From Stenotrophomonas maltophilia (lineage in GTDB: Bacteria; Pseudomonadota; Gammaproteobacteria; Xanthomonadales; Xanthomonadaceae), in NCBI RefSeq assembly GCF_023518235.1, contig NZ_CP090423.1:558001-622000 (forward strand): DNA of 64,000 bases. Direction: 5' to 3'. Below the pieces are notes generated by a model. That model saw nothing but the letters and a program-made list of their open reading frames with translations. It was not told where the DNA came from and ran no database searches. Positions 24,663 through 32,942 of this stretch are shown here, in pieces (the first letter of the stretch is position 1; every line of letters starts with the position of its first letter). The position numbers and the translations under genes were made by a program.

Positions 24663-26099
24663 ATGGCGGGATGGCTGGGCAAGGCAGCGTCGGTGGTGAT
24701 GGTCTTCATCGCCACCTGGGGCGCAACGATTCTTTATTGGCGCAACAGCGGCACCGTACCGACCGGCATGCAGATGCTGGCCTATCTGGGCCTGCTGCCG
24801 GTCGGCCTGAGTGGCGCCGGCTTCATGCTGCGCAGTGCAGCGCGGCGTGGCGCCGATGCAGCATTGGCCAAGGCCGGCGATGACGCGCCCGGACCGGCAA
24901 CGGGCGCGGCCCGTCCTGCCGCAGAGCCTGCGCAGCAGGTGCCGGCCGTTGCGCTGCTGGCCGGCGAACTGAAGCTGGGCGTCGACCTCGACCCGCAGGC
25001 GCTGCTGGCGGTGGCGGCAGCGCCGCCACGTCCCGCCCTCGATGGCCGCTTCCGCGACAACTACAACCTGCCGCTGCGGATGAGCGCTGCGCCGGGCCTG
25101 GACGAATTCGAGGTGCTGCAGGTGCGCCAGGACGGCATCGATACCGCCGCGCACGAGCGCCGCGCACTGGCGCTGTTGCAGCCGGTGCTGGAGCGGCTGT
25201 TGGAGGTCGCCTTCACGACGCTGCCGGAGATCGAAGCCTCCGAAGAAGTGGTGGTGGCCGGCCTGCGCCGCCGCGATGAGCAGCGCGTGGAGAATGTGCT
25301 CACCCTCGAATTGCTGGTGCCGGGCAGCTGGTCCGATGCGCTGCGGCCGTGGGTGCAGGACTGGCTGCTGCAACAGGCGCGCACGGCAGGCCTGGATGCG
25401 CGCCGCTTCGACGTATGCGTCACCACGCTCGACGGCGCGCGCGAGGTGTGGCCGCACCTGCAGCGGGTGATCGACGCGCTGCATGCGTCGTCCGCGCCGC
25501 GTTGGCATCTGCTGCTGGCGGCGTCGTCGAGCATCGATCCGGGCATCGTCTCTGCCTGGGAGGCCAGCGGTGTGCTGGCGACGGCCAGGGATCCTGACGG
25601 GCGCGTGCCGGGTGAAGGCGCCTCGGGTGTCCTGCTGGCCAGCACGCACGCCGCGCGCGAGGGGGATGGCCGCCTGTGGCGGCCGCAGCTGGTGCGCGCC
25701 GAACAGATTGAAGGCCAGCGCCCGGCCGAGCAGCGCCGCCAGCTGGCGGCGTTGGCAAGCCAGTGGCATGCGGCGCTGGGCGCTGACAGCGGCCAGGCCC
25801 GGTTCGTACTGCACGATGCCGATCATCGCGGCGATCTGATGGTGGATGCCGCCGCCATCGCCGCAACTTTGGCCCCCGATCTCGATTTCAGTCCGCAGAG
25901 CCTGGCCCTGGCGCTCAGCGCCGGCGAGCTGGGCCCGGTACTGCCGGTGGCCCAGCTGGCGCTGGCCCACGCACAACTGCAACGCCAGAGCGAACCCGTG
26001 CTGCTGCTCGGCGTGGCCGACAACCAGCAACGCCTGTTCGGCCTGGTCGACCCACTTCCTTCCCCGACGCTGGCGGCCGATGCGCCGTCGGCCTCCTGA
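24663..26099 (+). CDS. Unknown T6SS-associated inner-membrane protein, upstream of tssM
   Basis: The 478-residue product has two N-terminal transmembrane helices (about residues 6-24 and 38-56) and an Ala/Pro-rich linker (65-95). A large soluble domain follows, containing DGRFRDNYNLPLRMSAAPGL and a block around VVAGLRRRDEQRVENVLTLE. A downstream stretch resembles a nucleotide-free Rossmann or hydrolase core (WHLLLAASSSIDPGIVSAWE), but no catalytic motif is evident. It ends 16 bp before tssM and is doubtless cotranscribed with it. Proteins of this layout occur beside tssM in related T6SS loci, but I cannot name the family. A role in assembling or stabilising the TssJLM complex is inferred. Confidence 0.8.
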   Translation: MAGWLGKAASVVMVFIATWGATILYWRNSGTVPTGMQMLAYLGLLPVGLSGAGFMLRSAARRGADAALAKAGDDAPGPATGAARPAAEPAQQVPAVALLAGELKLGVDLDPQALLAVAAAPPRPALDGRFRDNYNLPLRMSAAPGLDEFEVLQVRQDGIDTAAHERRALALLQPVLERLLEVAFTTLPEIEASEEVVVAGLRRRDEQRVENVLTLELLVPGSWSDALRPWVQDWLLQQARTAGLDARRFDVCVTTLDGAREVWPHLQRVIDALHASSAPRWHLLLAASSSIDPGIVSAWEASGVLATARDPDGRVPGEGASGVLLASTHAAREGDGRLWRPQLVRAEQIEGQRPAEQRRQLAALASQWHAALGADSGQARFVLHDADHRGDLMVDAAAIAATLAPDLDFSPQSLALALSAGELGPVLPVAQLALAHAQLQRQSEPVLLLGVADNQQRLFGLVDPLPSPTLAADAPSAS

Positions 26100-26114
26100 C
26101 CCCTGGATCCCTGC

Positions 26115-29100
26115 ATGAGTTTGAGCAATTTCAGCTACTACCTGCGCGATTACCGCCTGTGGATGGTGATCGGCCTGGTCGGTGCCGCTGCGCTGGCCCA
26201 CTACGGTGAGGCCGAGGCGCGGCAGATCGGCATCTGGGTGGCCATCGTGCTGGCCGGCCTGCTGGTGCTGGCACTGCTGGTCTGGATCATCAAGCGGATC
26301 CTGGCCCGGCGCGCGGCAAAACGCGTGGAGGCGATGGTCAAGGATGAGGCGGACAAGGCGGTGGCCGGTGCCCAACCGGCGCAGCGCGCCGATACCGAGG
26401 CGCTGCGCTCGCGGATGATGGATGCGGTCAAGCAGATCAAGTCCTCGCGGATGGGCGTGCTGAAGGGCAACGCCGCGCTGTACGAGCTGCCGTGGTACGT
26501 GATCATCGGCAACCCGGCGGCCGGCAAGAGCACCGCCATCCTTAACTCCGGGCTGCAGTTCCCGTTCGAGGACAACCGCGGCAACGTGGTGCAGGGCATC
26601 GGCGGTACCCGTAACTGTGACTGGTACTTCACCACCAACGGCATCGTGCTCGATACCGCCGGCCGCTACTCGGTCAGCGTCGAGGACCGCATGGAGTGGC
26701 TGACCTTCCTCGGCCTGCTGAAGAAGAACCGCCCGCGTGCGCCGATCAATGGCGTGATCATCGCCGCCAGCCTGGCCGAGCTGTCCGGCAGCAAACCGGA
26801 ATTTGCCATCGAGCTGGCCAAGAACCTGCGCCAGCGCGTGCAGGAAATCACCGAGCGTCTGGAAGTATTCGCGCCGGTGTACGTGCTGTTCACAAAGGCC
26901 GACCTGATCGCCGGTTTCAGCGAGTTCTTCCGCAACCTCGATCCGGGCGAGCGCGAGCACGTGTGGGGCGCCACGCTGCCGTTCGATGTGCAGCAGCAGG
27001 GTGACGCGCTGGCCGCGTTCGACAGCCATTTCGATGAGCTGGCCGAAGGCATCAAGGAGATGAGCCTGACCCACATGGCGATGCAGCGTGGCCGCGAAGT
27101 GTCGCCGGGCCTGCTGTCGCTGCCGCTGGAGTTCGTCGGCATCAAGCCGGCGCTGCGCACCTTCATCGCCACCCTGTTCGAGGACAACCCCTACCAGTTC
27201 AAGCCGGTGTTCCGCGGCTTCTACTTCTCCAGCGCGCTGCAGGAAGGGCGCTCGGTGCATCACGCCTCCGAACGCGTCGGCCGCCAGTTCAACCTGGAGC
27301 GTGGCTCGAACGTGGACGAGGCACCGACCGGGCATACCGCGTTCTTCCTGAAGGATCTGTTCCGCAAGGTCATCTTCGCCGACAAGGAGCTGGTGCGGCA
27401 GTACTCCAGCCCGCACCAGAACCGCCTGCGCTATGGCGTGTTCCTCGGCGCGGTGGGCGTACTGGCGTTGGCACTGGGCCTGTGGACGTGGTCCTACACC
27501 ACCAACGCACAGCTGGTGGCCAATGCCACCAAGGACCTGGACCAGGCCGTGCGCGTGCAGAAGGACCGCATGGATCTGAAGTCGCGCATCGATGCGTTGC
27601 TGCTGCTGCAGGACCGCATGGAGCAGCTGGACCGCTACGGCAAGGACGGGGGCATCACCACCCGCCTGGGCCTGTACCAGGGCTCGGCGATCCGCGACAA
27701 GCTGCTGCGCGAGTACAACCACGGCATGCAGCAGGTGATGCTGGCGCCGACCGTGGCCAACCTGGAGAACTACCTGGGCCAGGTGGTGGCCGAGCGTGGC
27801 AAGCTGGGCCAGGGCAACAGCACCGCCGCCGAAAGTGAAGTGCTGTACCAGAACGCCTCGCCGACCAGCACCAACGACGCCTACAACGCGCTCAAGACCT
27901 ACCTGATGCTGGGCAATCCCAAGTATGTGGAAGGCGCGCACCTGTCGCAGCAGCTGACGCTGTTCTGGCGCACCTGGCTGGAAGCCAACCGTGGCCAGAT
28001 GAGCCGCGAGGAAATGGTGCGCGCCGCCGAGAAGCTGATGACCTTCTACGTGGCACAGGCCGGCGCGCCGAGCTGGCCGCAGGTGCAGAACAAGGTCACC
28101 CTTGTCTCCGACACCCGTCAGGCGCTGGGCCAGGTGATGAAGGGCCAGCCGGCGATGGAGCGGGTGTATGCGCAGATCAAGGCGCGCGCCGGCGCACGCT
28201 TTACCACCACCACGGTCGACAACCTGATCGGTGTCGAGCGCAATGGCCGGATGATCAACGGCAACTACGCGATCTCCGGTGCGTTCTCGCGCAAGGCGTG
28301 GGAAGACTACGTGCAGGACGCGATCAAGGAGGCGGCCAACACCCAGCTCAGCACCACCGACTGGGTGCTGGGCACCACTGAGCAGAGTGACCTTTCGCTG
28401 GCCGGCAGCCCGGAGCACGTCTCGCGTGAGCTGGTCAACATGTACAAGAACGACTATGCACGCGAGTGGAGCAAGTTCGTGCAGGGCCTGAGCGTGGCCG
28501 AGTTCAGCACCTTCGATGAGGCCGTGGCGCGCATCAACAAGCTGGGCGACGCCAGCAATTCGCCGCTGCGCATCCTGCTTGAGCGCATCAACGAAGAGAC
28601 GGTGTGGGACAACCCGCAGGCGCTGGCGCGTTCGAGCAAGGCGCGCAAGGGCTTCGTGGCCTGGTTCCAGCGCACCATCCTGCGCAAGGACCCGGCTGCA
28701 ACAGCGGCGGCGCAGCCGGTGGGTCCGATCGGCAAGGCCTTCGAGGGCATCGCCCGCCTGACCAGCGAGCGTGGCGACCAGCCGGCGGTGATGACCGCCT
28801 ACTTTGAAACGCTGGCCAAGCTGCGCGCCCGCCTGAACGCAATCAAGAGCCAGGGCGAGATTGGTGTGGGCACCCGCAAGCTGATGCAGGACACCTTCAG
28901 CAACGAGGGCTCCGAGCTGAGCGTTGGCCTGGCACTGGTCGACGAGCAGGTGCTGACCGGGCTGGATGAGAAGCAGCGCGAAGCCTTGCGCCCGCTGCTG
29001 CTGCGCCCGCTGACCCAGACCTTCAGCGCGTTGATCCCGCCGACCGAGGCGGAGGTCAACAAGACCTGGAAGGCCCAGGTCTACGATCCGTTCAAGGCGC

Positions 29101-29834
29101 GCATCGGCCAGCAGTACCCGTTCAACCTGAGCTCCGATGTGGACGCGGCACCGAGCGACATCGCCGGCATTTTCGGTGCCAGCGGCAGCATCGCTGCGTT
29201 CAACAAGGAAGCCCTGGGTACGTTGGTGATCCAGCGCGGCCCGCTGCTGGAGACCCGCCGCTGGGCCGGGCAGGGCGTGAACCTGTCGGCCGAGCTGGTG
29301 GCCAACTATGGCAACTGGGTCAGCGGTTCGGCGGCCGGTGCCGCGCAGGACACCACCATCTTCGAGATGCTGCCTTCGCCGGCCGCCGGTGCGCTGGAAT
29401 ACACCATCGAGATCGACGGCCAGGTGCTGCGTTACCGCAACACGCCGCCGCAGTGGACGACCATGCAGTACCCGAACGTCGGCCAGGTGCCGGGTGTAAA
29501 GATCACCGCAGTGACCGGCGACGGGCGTACCGTCGAAGTGTTCAGTGCGCCAGGCTCCAATGGTGTCAACCGCCTGATGTCGGCCGGCCAGGTCGAGCGC
29601 CTGGATGATTCGAGCCGGATCACCTGGACCGGCAATGGCGTATCGGTCCCGGTGGAAATGCGCATCGTGCGTCGCGCCGGCGAAGCGGCACAGGGCGGCG
29701 GCGATTGGCAGCGCGGGCTGCAGTTGCCCGAGCGTGTGGCAGGTGGCGAGCCTGCTGCGCCGCAGGCGCCGGCCGCCGGTACGCCGGCCACGGCTCCCGC
29801 TGCACCGGCTCCGGCCGCAGGAGGTGCGCGATGA
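26115..29834 (+). CDS. tssM: T6SS inner-membrane protein TssM (IcmF family)
   Basis: TssM spans the inner membrane and periplasm and connects TssL to TssJ. The 1239-residue length is normal. Two N-terminal helices (about residues 13-31 and 38-58) precede a cytoplasmic NTPase domain with Walker A GNPAAGKS (132-139) and a switch segment DTAGRYSVS. A third helix lies at about 435-455 (YGVFLGAVGVLALALGLWTW). The large periplasmic part holds the IcmF-related region and the C-terminal TssJ-binding domain (LEYTIEIDGQVLRYRNTPPQ). An Ala/Pro-rich tail ends the protein. The intact Walker A suggests a nucleotide-binding form. The stop overlaps tagF by 4 bp. Confidence 0.97.
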   Translation: MSLSNFSYYLRDYRLWMVIGLVGAAALAHYGEAEARQIGIWVAIVLAGLLVLALLVWIIKRILARRAAKRVEAMVKDEADKAVAGAQPAQRADTEALRSRMMDAVKQIKSSRMGVLKGNAALYELPWYVIIGNPAAGKSTAILNSGLQFPFEDNRGNVVQGIGGTRNCDWYFTTNGIVLDTAGRYSVSVEDRMEWLTFLGLLKKNRPRAPINGVIIAASLAELSGSKPEFAIELAKNLRQRVQEITERLEVFAPVYVLFTKADLIAGFSEFFRNLDPGEREHVWGATLPFDVQQQGDALAAFDSHFDELAEGIKEMSLTHMAMQRGREVSPGLLSLPLEFVGIKPALRTFIATLFEDNPYQFKPVFRGFYFSSALQEGRSVHHASERVGRQFNLERGSNVDEAPTGHTAFFLKDLFRKVIFADKELVRQYSSPHQNRLRYGVFLGAVGVLALALGLWTWSYTTNAQLVANATKDLDQAVRVQKDRMDLKSRIDALLLLQDRMEQLDRYGKDGGITTRLGLYQGSAIRDKLLREYNHGMQQVMLAPTVANLENYLGQVVAERGKLGQGNSTAAESEVLYQNASPTSTNDAYNALKTYLMLGNPKYVEGAHLSQQLTLFWRTWLEANRGQMSREEMVRAAEKLMTFYVAQAGAPSWPQVQNKVTLVSDTRQALGQVMKGQPAMERVYAQIKARAGARFTTTTVDNLIGVERNGRMINGNYAISGAFSRKAWEDYVQDAIKEAANTQLSTTDWVLGTTEQSDLSLAGSPEHVSRELVNMYKNDYAREWSKFVQGLSVAEFSTFDEAVARINKLGDASNSPLRILLERINEETVWDNPQALARSSKARKGFVAWFQRTILRKDPAATAAAQPVGPIGKAFEGIARLTSERGDQPAVMTAYFETLAKLRARLNAIKSQGEIGVGTRKLMQDTFSNEGSELSVGLALVDEQVLTGLDEKQREALRPLLLRPLTQTFSALIPPTEAEVNKTWKAQVYDPFKARIGQQYPFNLSSDVDAAPSDIAGIFGASGSIAAFNKEALGTLVIQRGPLLETRRWAGQGVNLSAELVANYGNWVSGSAAGAAQDTTIFEMLPSPAAGALEYTIEIDGQVLRYRNTPPQWTTMQYPNVGQVPGVKITAVTGDGRTVEVFSAPGSNGVNRLMSAGQVERLDDSSRITWTGNGVSVPVEMRIVRRAGEAAQGGGDWQRGLQLPERVAGGEPAAPQAPAAGTPATAPAAPAPAAGGAR

Positions 29835-30814
29835 GCCGGGTGGTCAGTGCCGGGGTCTCGTACTTCGGCAAGGTGCCGTCGCGCGGCGATTTCGTCCGTG
29901 CGGCCGACAATCACCAGCTGCTGGGCTGGCTCGATCGCTGGGCCGGTGAGAGCCTGGAGTTGCTGAGCCAGAGCCCGGACTGGAAGCAGCGCTACGACGA
30001 GGCGCCGGAGATCCACTACGCCTTCCTCGGTTCACGCAGCAAGATGGTGCTGTGCGGCCACTTCCTGGCCAGCCGCGACGCGTCCGAACGGCGCTTCCCG
30101 CTGCTGTCGGCGCTGCGCCTGGATGCGCCCGAGCCGTTGCCGTTCATCGGTCGCAGTCCGTTGGCGATGTCCAACGCCTGGTCGGGCCTGGCCCGGCTGG
30201 CGCGCCAGGCTTACCAGGACAGCGATGCGGCGCAGGCGCTGGCGCAGCTGGCCGATGCGCGTTTCAGCATCAGCACCGACCCGGGCGACTACAACGGCAG
30301 CTTCCAGGACTTCCTGGAAAGCACCACCGTGGCGGACCTGGAACAGCGGCTGCGCGACTCCGGCCATGGCGACGTGGCCCTGCGCCAGGTCCTGCCTGCC
30401 CTGGGCCTGCTGCTGCAGCCGGTACTCAGTGGCGGTGACGTCAACATCGACAAGGCCCTGGTGTTCCCGCTCGTGCGCGAGCCGGCCTACCGCCCGTTGG
30501 TGGCCGCGTTCTGGCTGGATCTGCTGTCCAGTTTCGTCGCCCGCGGCGATTTCGAGCTGGCCGTGCTGATCCGCAACGACGCCGCACCGAGCATGATCGT
30601 CGGTTTCAACGGCGCCGATCGCCAGGTGCTGCGCGCGGTGCTGGACCCGGCTGAAGCCGGTGACTTCCTGATCCGCATCCAGCATTCGGAGTGGGTGGAC
30701 GACTACCTGCGCGGCGACTACAACCTCAACCGCTTCGGCAGCTTCCTCGATCGTGACGACCTGGCGCTGGCCACCGCACGCAAGCTGTTTGGCGAGACTT
30801 TCCTGGGAACCTGA
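29831..30814 (+). CDS. tagF: T6SS-associated regulatory protein TagF
   Basis: The 327-residue product begins with the family signature VSYFGKVPSRGDFVRAADNH (ImpM/SciT fold) followed by WLDRWAGESLELLSQS. In other species TagF is a post-translational repressor of T6SS that binds Fha or blocks the membrane complex, and threonine phosphorylation relieves it. Here no fha, ppkA or pppA lies in the window, so TagF may act by another route or with genes elsewhere. The start ATGA overlaps the tssM stop. The C-terminal half (from about residue 200) is a second domain also found in long TagF forms. Confidence 0.9.
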   Translation: MSRVVSAGVSYFGKVPSRGDFVRAADNHQLLGWLDRWAGESLELLSQSPDWKQRYDEAPEIHYAFLGSRSKMVLCGHFLASRDASERRFPLLSALRLDAPEPLPFIGRSPLAMSNAWSGLARLARQAYQDSDAAQALAQLADARFSISTDPGDYNGSFQDFLESTTVADLEQRLRDSGHGDVALRQVLPALGLLLQPVLSGGDVNIDKALVFPLVREPAYRPLVAAFWLDLLSSFVARGDFELAVLIRNDAAPSMIVGFNGADRQVLRAVLDPAEAGDFLIRIQHSEWVDDYLRGDYNLNRFGSFLDRDDLALATARKLFGETFLGT

Positions 30815-30816
30815 CG

Positions 30817-31599
30817 ATGCGCCTGTGCAATTCTTTCCATCTCGTGCTGCCGCTGCTGCTCGCCGCCGCTCCACTGGCTGCCCAGAACGCGCCGGCTGCA
30901 ACGGCGGCCGGCGAGCGGCCGGTGGTGATCGAGGGCGTGGTGCCCGATCAGGCGACCAAGGCCAAGCTGCTCAACAACCTGCGGGCGGTGTACGGGGCCG
31001 AGCGGGTGGTCGACCGCGTCCAGGTGGAAACCATCGCCACCCCTCCGAACTGGGGTGACTATGTCGCCGGCATGATCAACCCGGGTCTGAAGCGGGTATC
31101 GCCGGGCAAGCTGGAGGTCAATGGCCAGGCCGTGCGCATCACCGGTGAAGTGGGTAACGAGGCCCTGCGCCAGCAGGTTGCCAGTGACCTCAGCCTGGCC
31201 AGCAACACCAGCTACACGGTGACCAATGCGCTGAAGGTGGGCTCGCAGCAGAATGTGCTGGACCAGACCCTGGCCAACCGCATCATCGAGTTCCAGAGTG
31301 GCAGCGCGCGTTTGACGCCCTTCGGCATGAGCATCCTTGATGAGATGGTGGCCAAGATGGCGCAGATGCCGGACAGCCGTTTCCTGATCATCGGCCATAC
31401 CGACAATGTCGGTCAGCGCGAGTCGAACCTGACACTGAGCCACGCACGCGCGTTGGCGGTGAAGAACTACATGATGGCCAAGGGCATCCCGGGCAGCCAC
31501 ATGGACGTGCTGGGCAAGGGGCCGGACGAGCCGGTGGCCGACAACACCAGCAACGATGGGCGCGCACGCAACCGTCGTATCGAGTTCAAGATCCAGTAA
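30817..31599 (+). CDS. OmpA-family peptidoglycan-binding protein (TagL-like role)
   Basis: The 260-residue protein has a Sec signal peptide (residues 1-22) without lipobox Cys. An N-terminal BON-like region (VVIEGVVPDQATKAKLLNNL) is followed by a C-terminal OmpA domain. Typical OmpA marks are ANRIIEFQSGSARLTPFG, FLIIGHTDNVGQRESNLTLS and GRARNRRIEFKI, with the Asp and Arg that contact diaminopimelate. It is placed 2 bp after tagF, in the same transcript as tssM. Since TssL here lacks an OmpA domain, this protein is the natural candidate to fix the membrane complex to the cell wall. Confidence 0.9.
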   Translation: MRLCNSFHLVLPLLLAAAPLAAQNAPAATAAGERPVVIEGVVPDQATKAKLLNNLRAVYGAERVVDRVQVETIATPPNWGDYVAGMINPGLKRVSPGKLEVNGQAVRITGEVGNEALRQQVASDLSLASNTSYTVTNALKVGSQQNVLDQTLANRIIEFQSGSARLTPFGMSILDEMVAKMAQMPDSRFLIIGHTDNVGQRESNLTLSHARALAVKNYMMAKGIPGSHMDVLGKGPDEPVADNTSNDGRARNRRIEFKIQ

Positions 31600-31606
31600 T
31601 GGCAGC

Positions 31607-31630
31607 AGGGAGCGGGGCAGCCCGCTCCCT
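31607..31630. terminator. Bidirectional terminator between the OmpA-type gene and tssA
   Basis: AGGGAGCGGG, loop GCAG and CCCGCTCCCT form a perfect 10-bp stem lying 8 bp after the OmpA-type stop and 20 bp before the 3' end of tssA. The two genes converge, so the hairpin serves both strands. The T-tract is minimal. Confidence 0.75.
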
Positions 31631-31649
31631 TGCTGAAAGCGCCGCCGGC

Positions 31650-32708
31650 TCAATCGTCCGGATTGACGTCCAGCATCTCTTCCATCTGCTCCAGCGTGCC
31701 GTGGTCCTTGATGACCCGCTTGAGCCAGACGTGCAGCGGCATCTCGCCCCATCGCGCGGCCTTTTCGGCCAGATAGGCCACCGGGCTGTGCGGTTCGGTG
31801 CGACGGAAGAATTCGGCGACCTGGCGCAGCTGCTGCAGCGCTTCCTTGCGTGAGCCGGGCGCGCCTGCAGGACCGCGCACCGGCGTGGCCGGCGGCGCGT
31901 CGAAGCTGATCGGCGCATCGGCAAAGCCGGTGTCACCGGCGCCATCAGGCGCGGCTTCGGTCTCGCCGTCCAGCAGCACGCCGGCATCGCGGGCAAAGCG
32001 CTGCACGGTGCGCTGCAGGTGCTCGAGCTGCTCGCGTACCGCGCTGAAGCTGGGACCGTCCAGGCCCAGCCGGTTGTCCACTGCGGCCTGCAGTTCGGCC
32101 AGTGCCTGGCTGCAATCGGGCAGGTCATCGGCCAACTGCCGGTAGAAGCCGTGCTGGGTATCGCGGCGGGCGGCGTTGAGGATGTCCAGGCCGGGGCGGC
32201 CATCGTCATCCTCGCCACTGTTGGCGCGCGCGTGCGCATGCTCGAAATCGGTGAGGCTGAAGCGCCCCTGCGGCGCGGCGATGATCGGCACCGCACGCAG
32301 CCACTGCAGCGAGTTGGTCAGCAGCCAGCTGAGGTTGCCGATGCGTTCCTCGAAGTCACCATCCGGTGCCTGCGGATGCACCGACTCCCAGTAGCGATCG
32401 CACAGGCCGGCGGTGACCCGGTAGCCCGCGGCCAGGCCCTGGAATCCTTCCAGCTGGGTGGCCGCTTCGCTCAGCCAGCCGGCCAGGCGCAGATCCTTGG
32501 TACGGGTCTGCAGCAGGTCGCTGGACTCGCGCAGCACGCTGCTCCAGTCGGCGTACTTGATGTCGGTCTGCCACGCACCCTGGTCCAGGGTCGGGTCGTC
32601 GGCGCGACGGTTTTCGATGATCCGATCGAACTCCGCCGAGAACGACAGGTCTTCACCGGTCGGGGCGTGGTCCGAAATCGGGGCCAGCAGGGCTTCCTGA
32701 TCCAGCAT
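31650..32708 (-). CDS. tssA: T6SS assembly protein TssA
   Basis: TssA binds the baseplate and coordinates tube and sheath polymerisation. The 352-residue protein has the ImpA_N domain in its first 130 residues, with LLAPISDHAPTGEDLSFSAE and WLSEAATQLEGFQGLAAGYR. A linker rich in Asp, Ala and Gly and a C-terminal helical domain (SRKEALQQLRQVAEFFRRTE, SPVAYLAEKAARWGEMPLHV) follow. This matches the shorter TssA type. The gene is alone on the minus strand, divergent from the vgrG module and convergent with the tssM block. Confidence 0.93.
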   Translation of the reverse strand: MLDQEALLAPISDHAPTGEDLSFSAEFDRIIENRRADDPTLDQGAWQTDIKYADWSSVLRESSDLLQTRTKDLRLAGWLSEAATQLEGFQGLAAGYRVTAGLCDRYWESVHPQAPDGDFEERIGNLSWLLTNSLQWLRAVPIIAAPQGRFSLTDFEHAHARANSGEDDDGRPGLDILNAARRDTQHGFYRQLADDLPDCSQALAELQAAVDNRLGLDGPSFSAVREQLEHLQRTVQRFARDAGVLLDGETEAAPDGAGDTGFADAPISFDAPPATPVRGPAGAPGSRKEALQQLRQVAEFFRRTEPHSPVAYLAEKAARWGEMPLHVWLKRVIKDHGTLEQMEEMLDVNPDD

Positions 32709-32856
32709 GGCAGGTCTCGTTGGGGACTGCCGATGATTCTAGCCGTTGAATGTGAATGCCGTTGCGGCTTCGGGGAAAGTCCCGATGCCTGAATACGGCT
32801 TCCCGGTGGTTATGTGACGGAAAGCGCAGTTTGTCGCGTCATTCTGCGTCGTGATT

Positions 32857-32883
32857 TTGACGAACACCTCGATCTGATAGATT
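32857..32883 (+). promoter_or_regulatory. Candidate promoter for the first vgrG-Tle1 module
   Basis: TTGACG at 32857-32862 and TAGATT at 32878-32883 lie 15 bp apart in the 234-bp gap between tssA and vgrG. The -35 and the following AA equal those of the candidate promoter at 4085. The spacing is short, so the call is tentative. Nothing else is clear in the gap. Confidence 0.25.
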
Positions 32884-32942
32884 TGAAGGCTGGAAACCGA
32901 CGCCATGTGCCGAGAGTCTGGCGTCTCCACTCTGGAAATGGC

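Noticed and set aside
24594..28418. Long minus-strand open frame opposite the 24663 gene and tssM
   Set aside because: Same shadow effect; the composition is not protein-like and tssM on the other strand is clear.
32814..32942. Upstream extension of the first module's vgrG by 43 codons
   Set aside because: The extra residues do not resemble VgrG, whereas MDQLNYLMTQAAGL aligns with the start of the paralogous spike at 40971.
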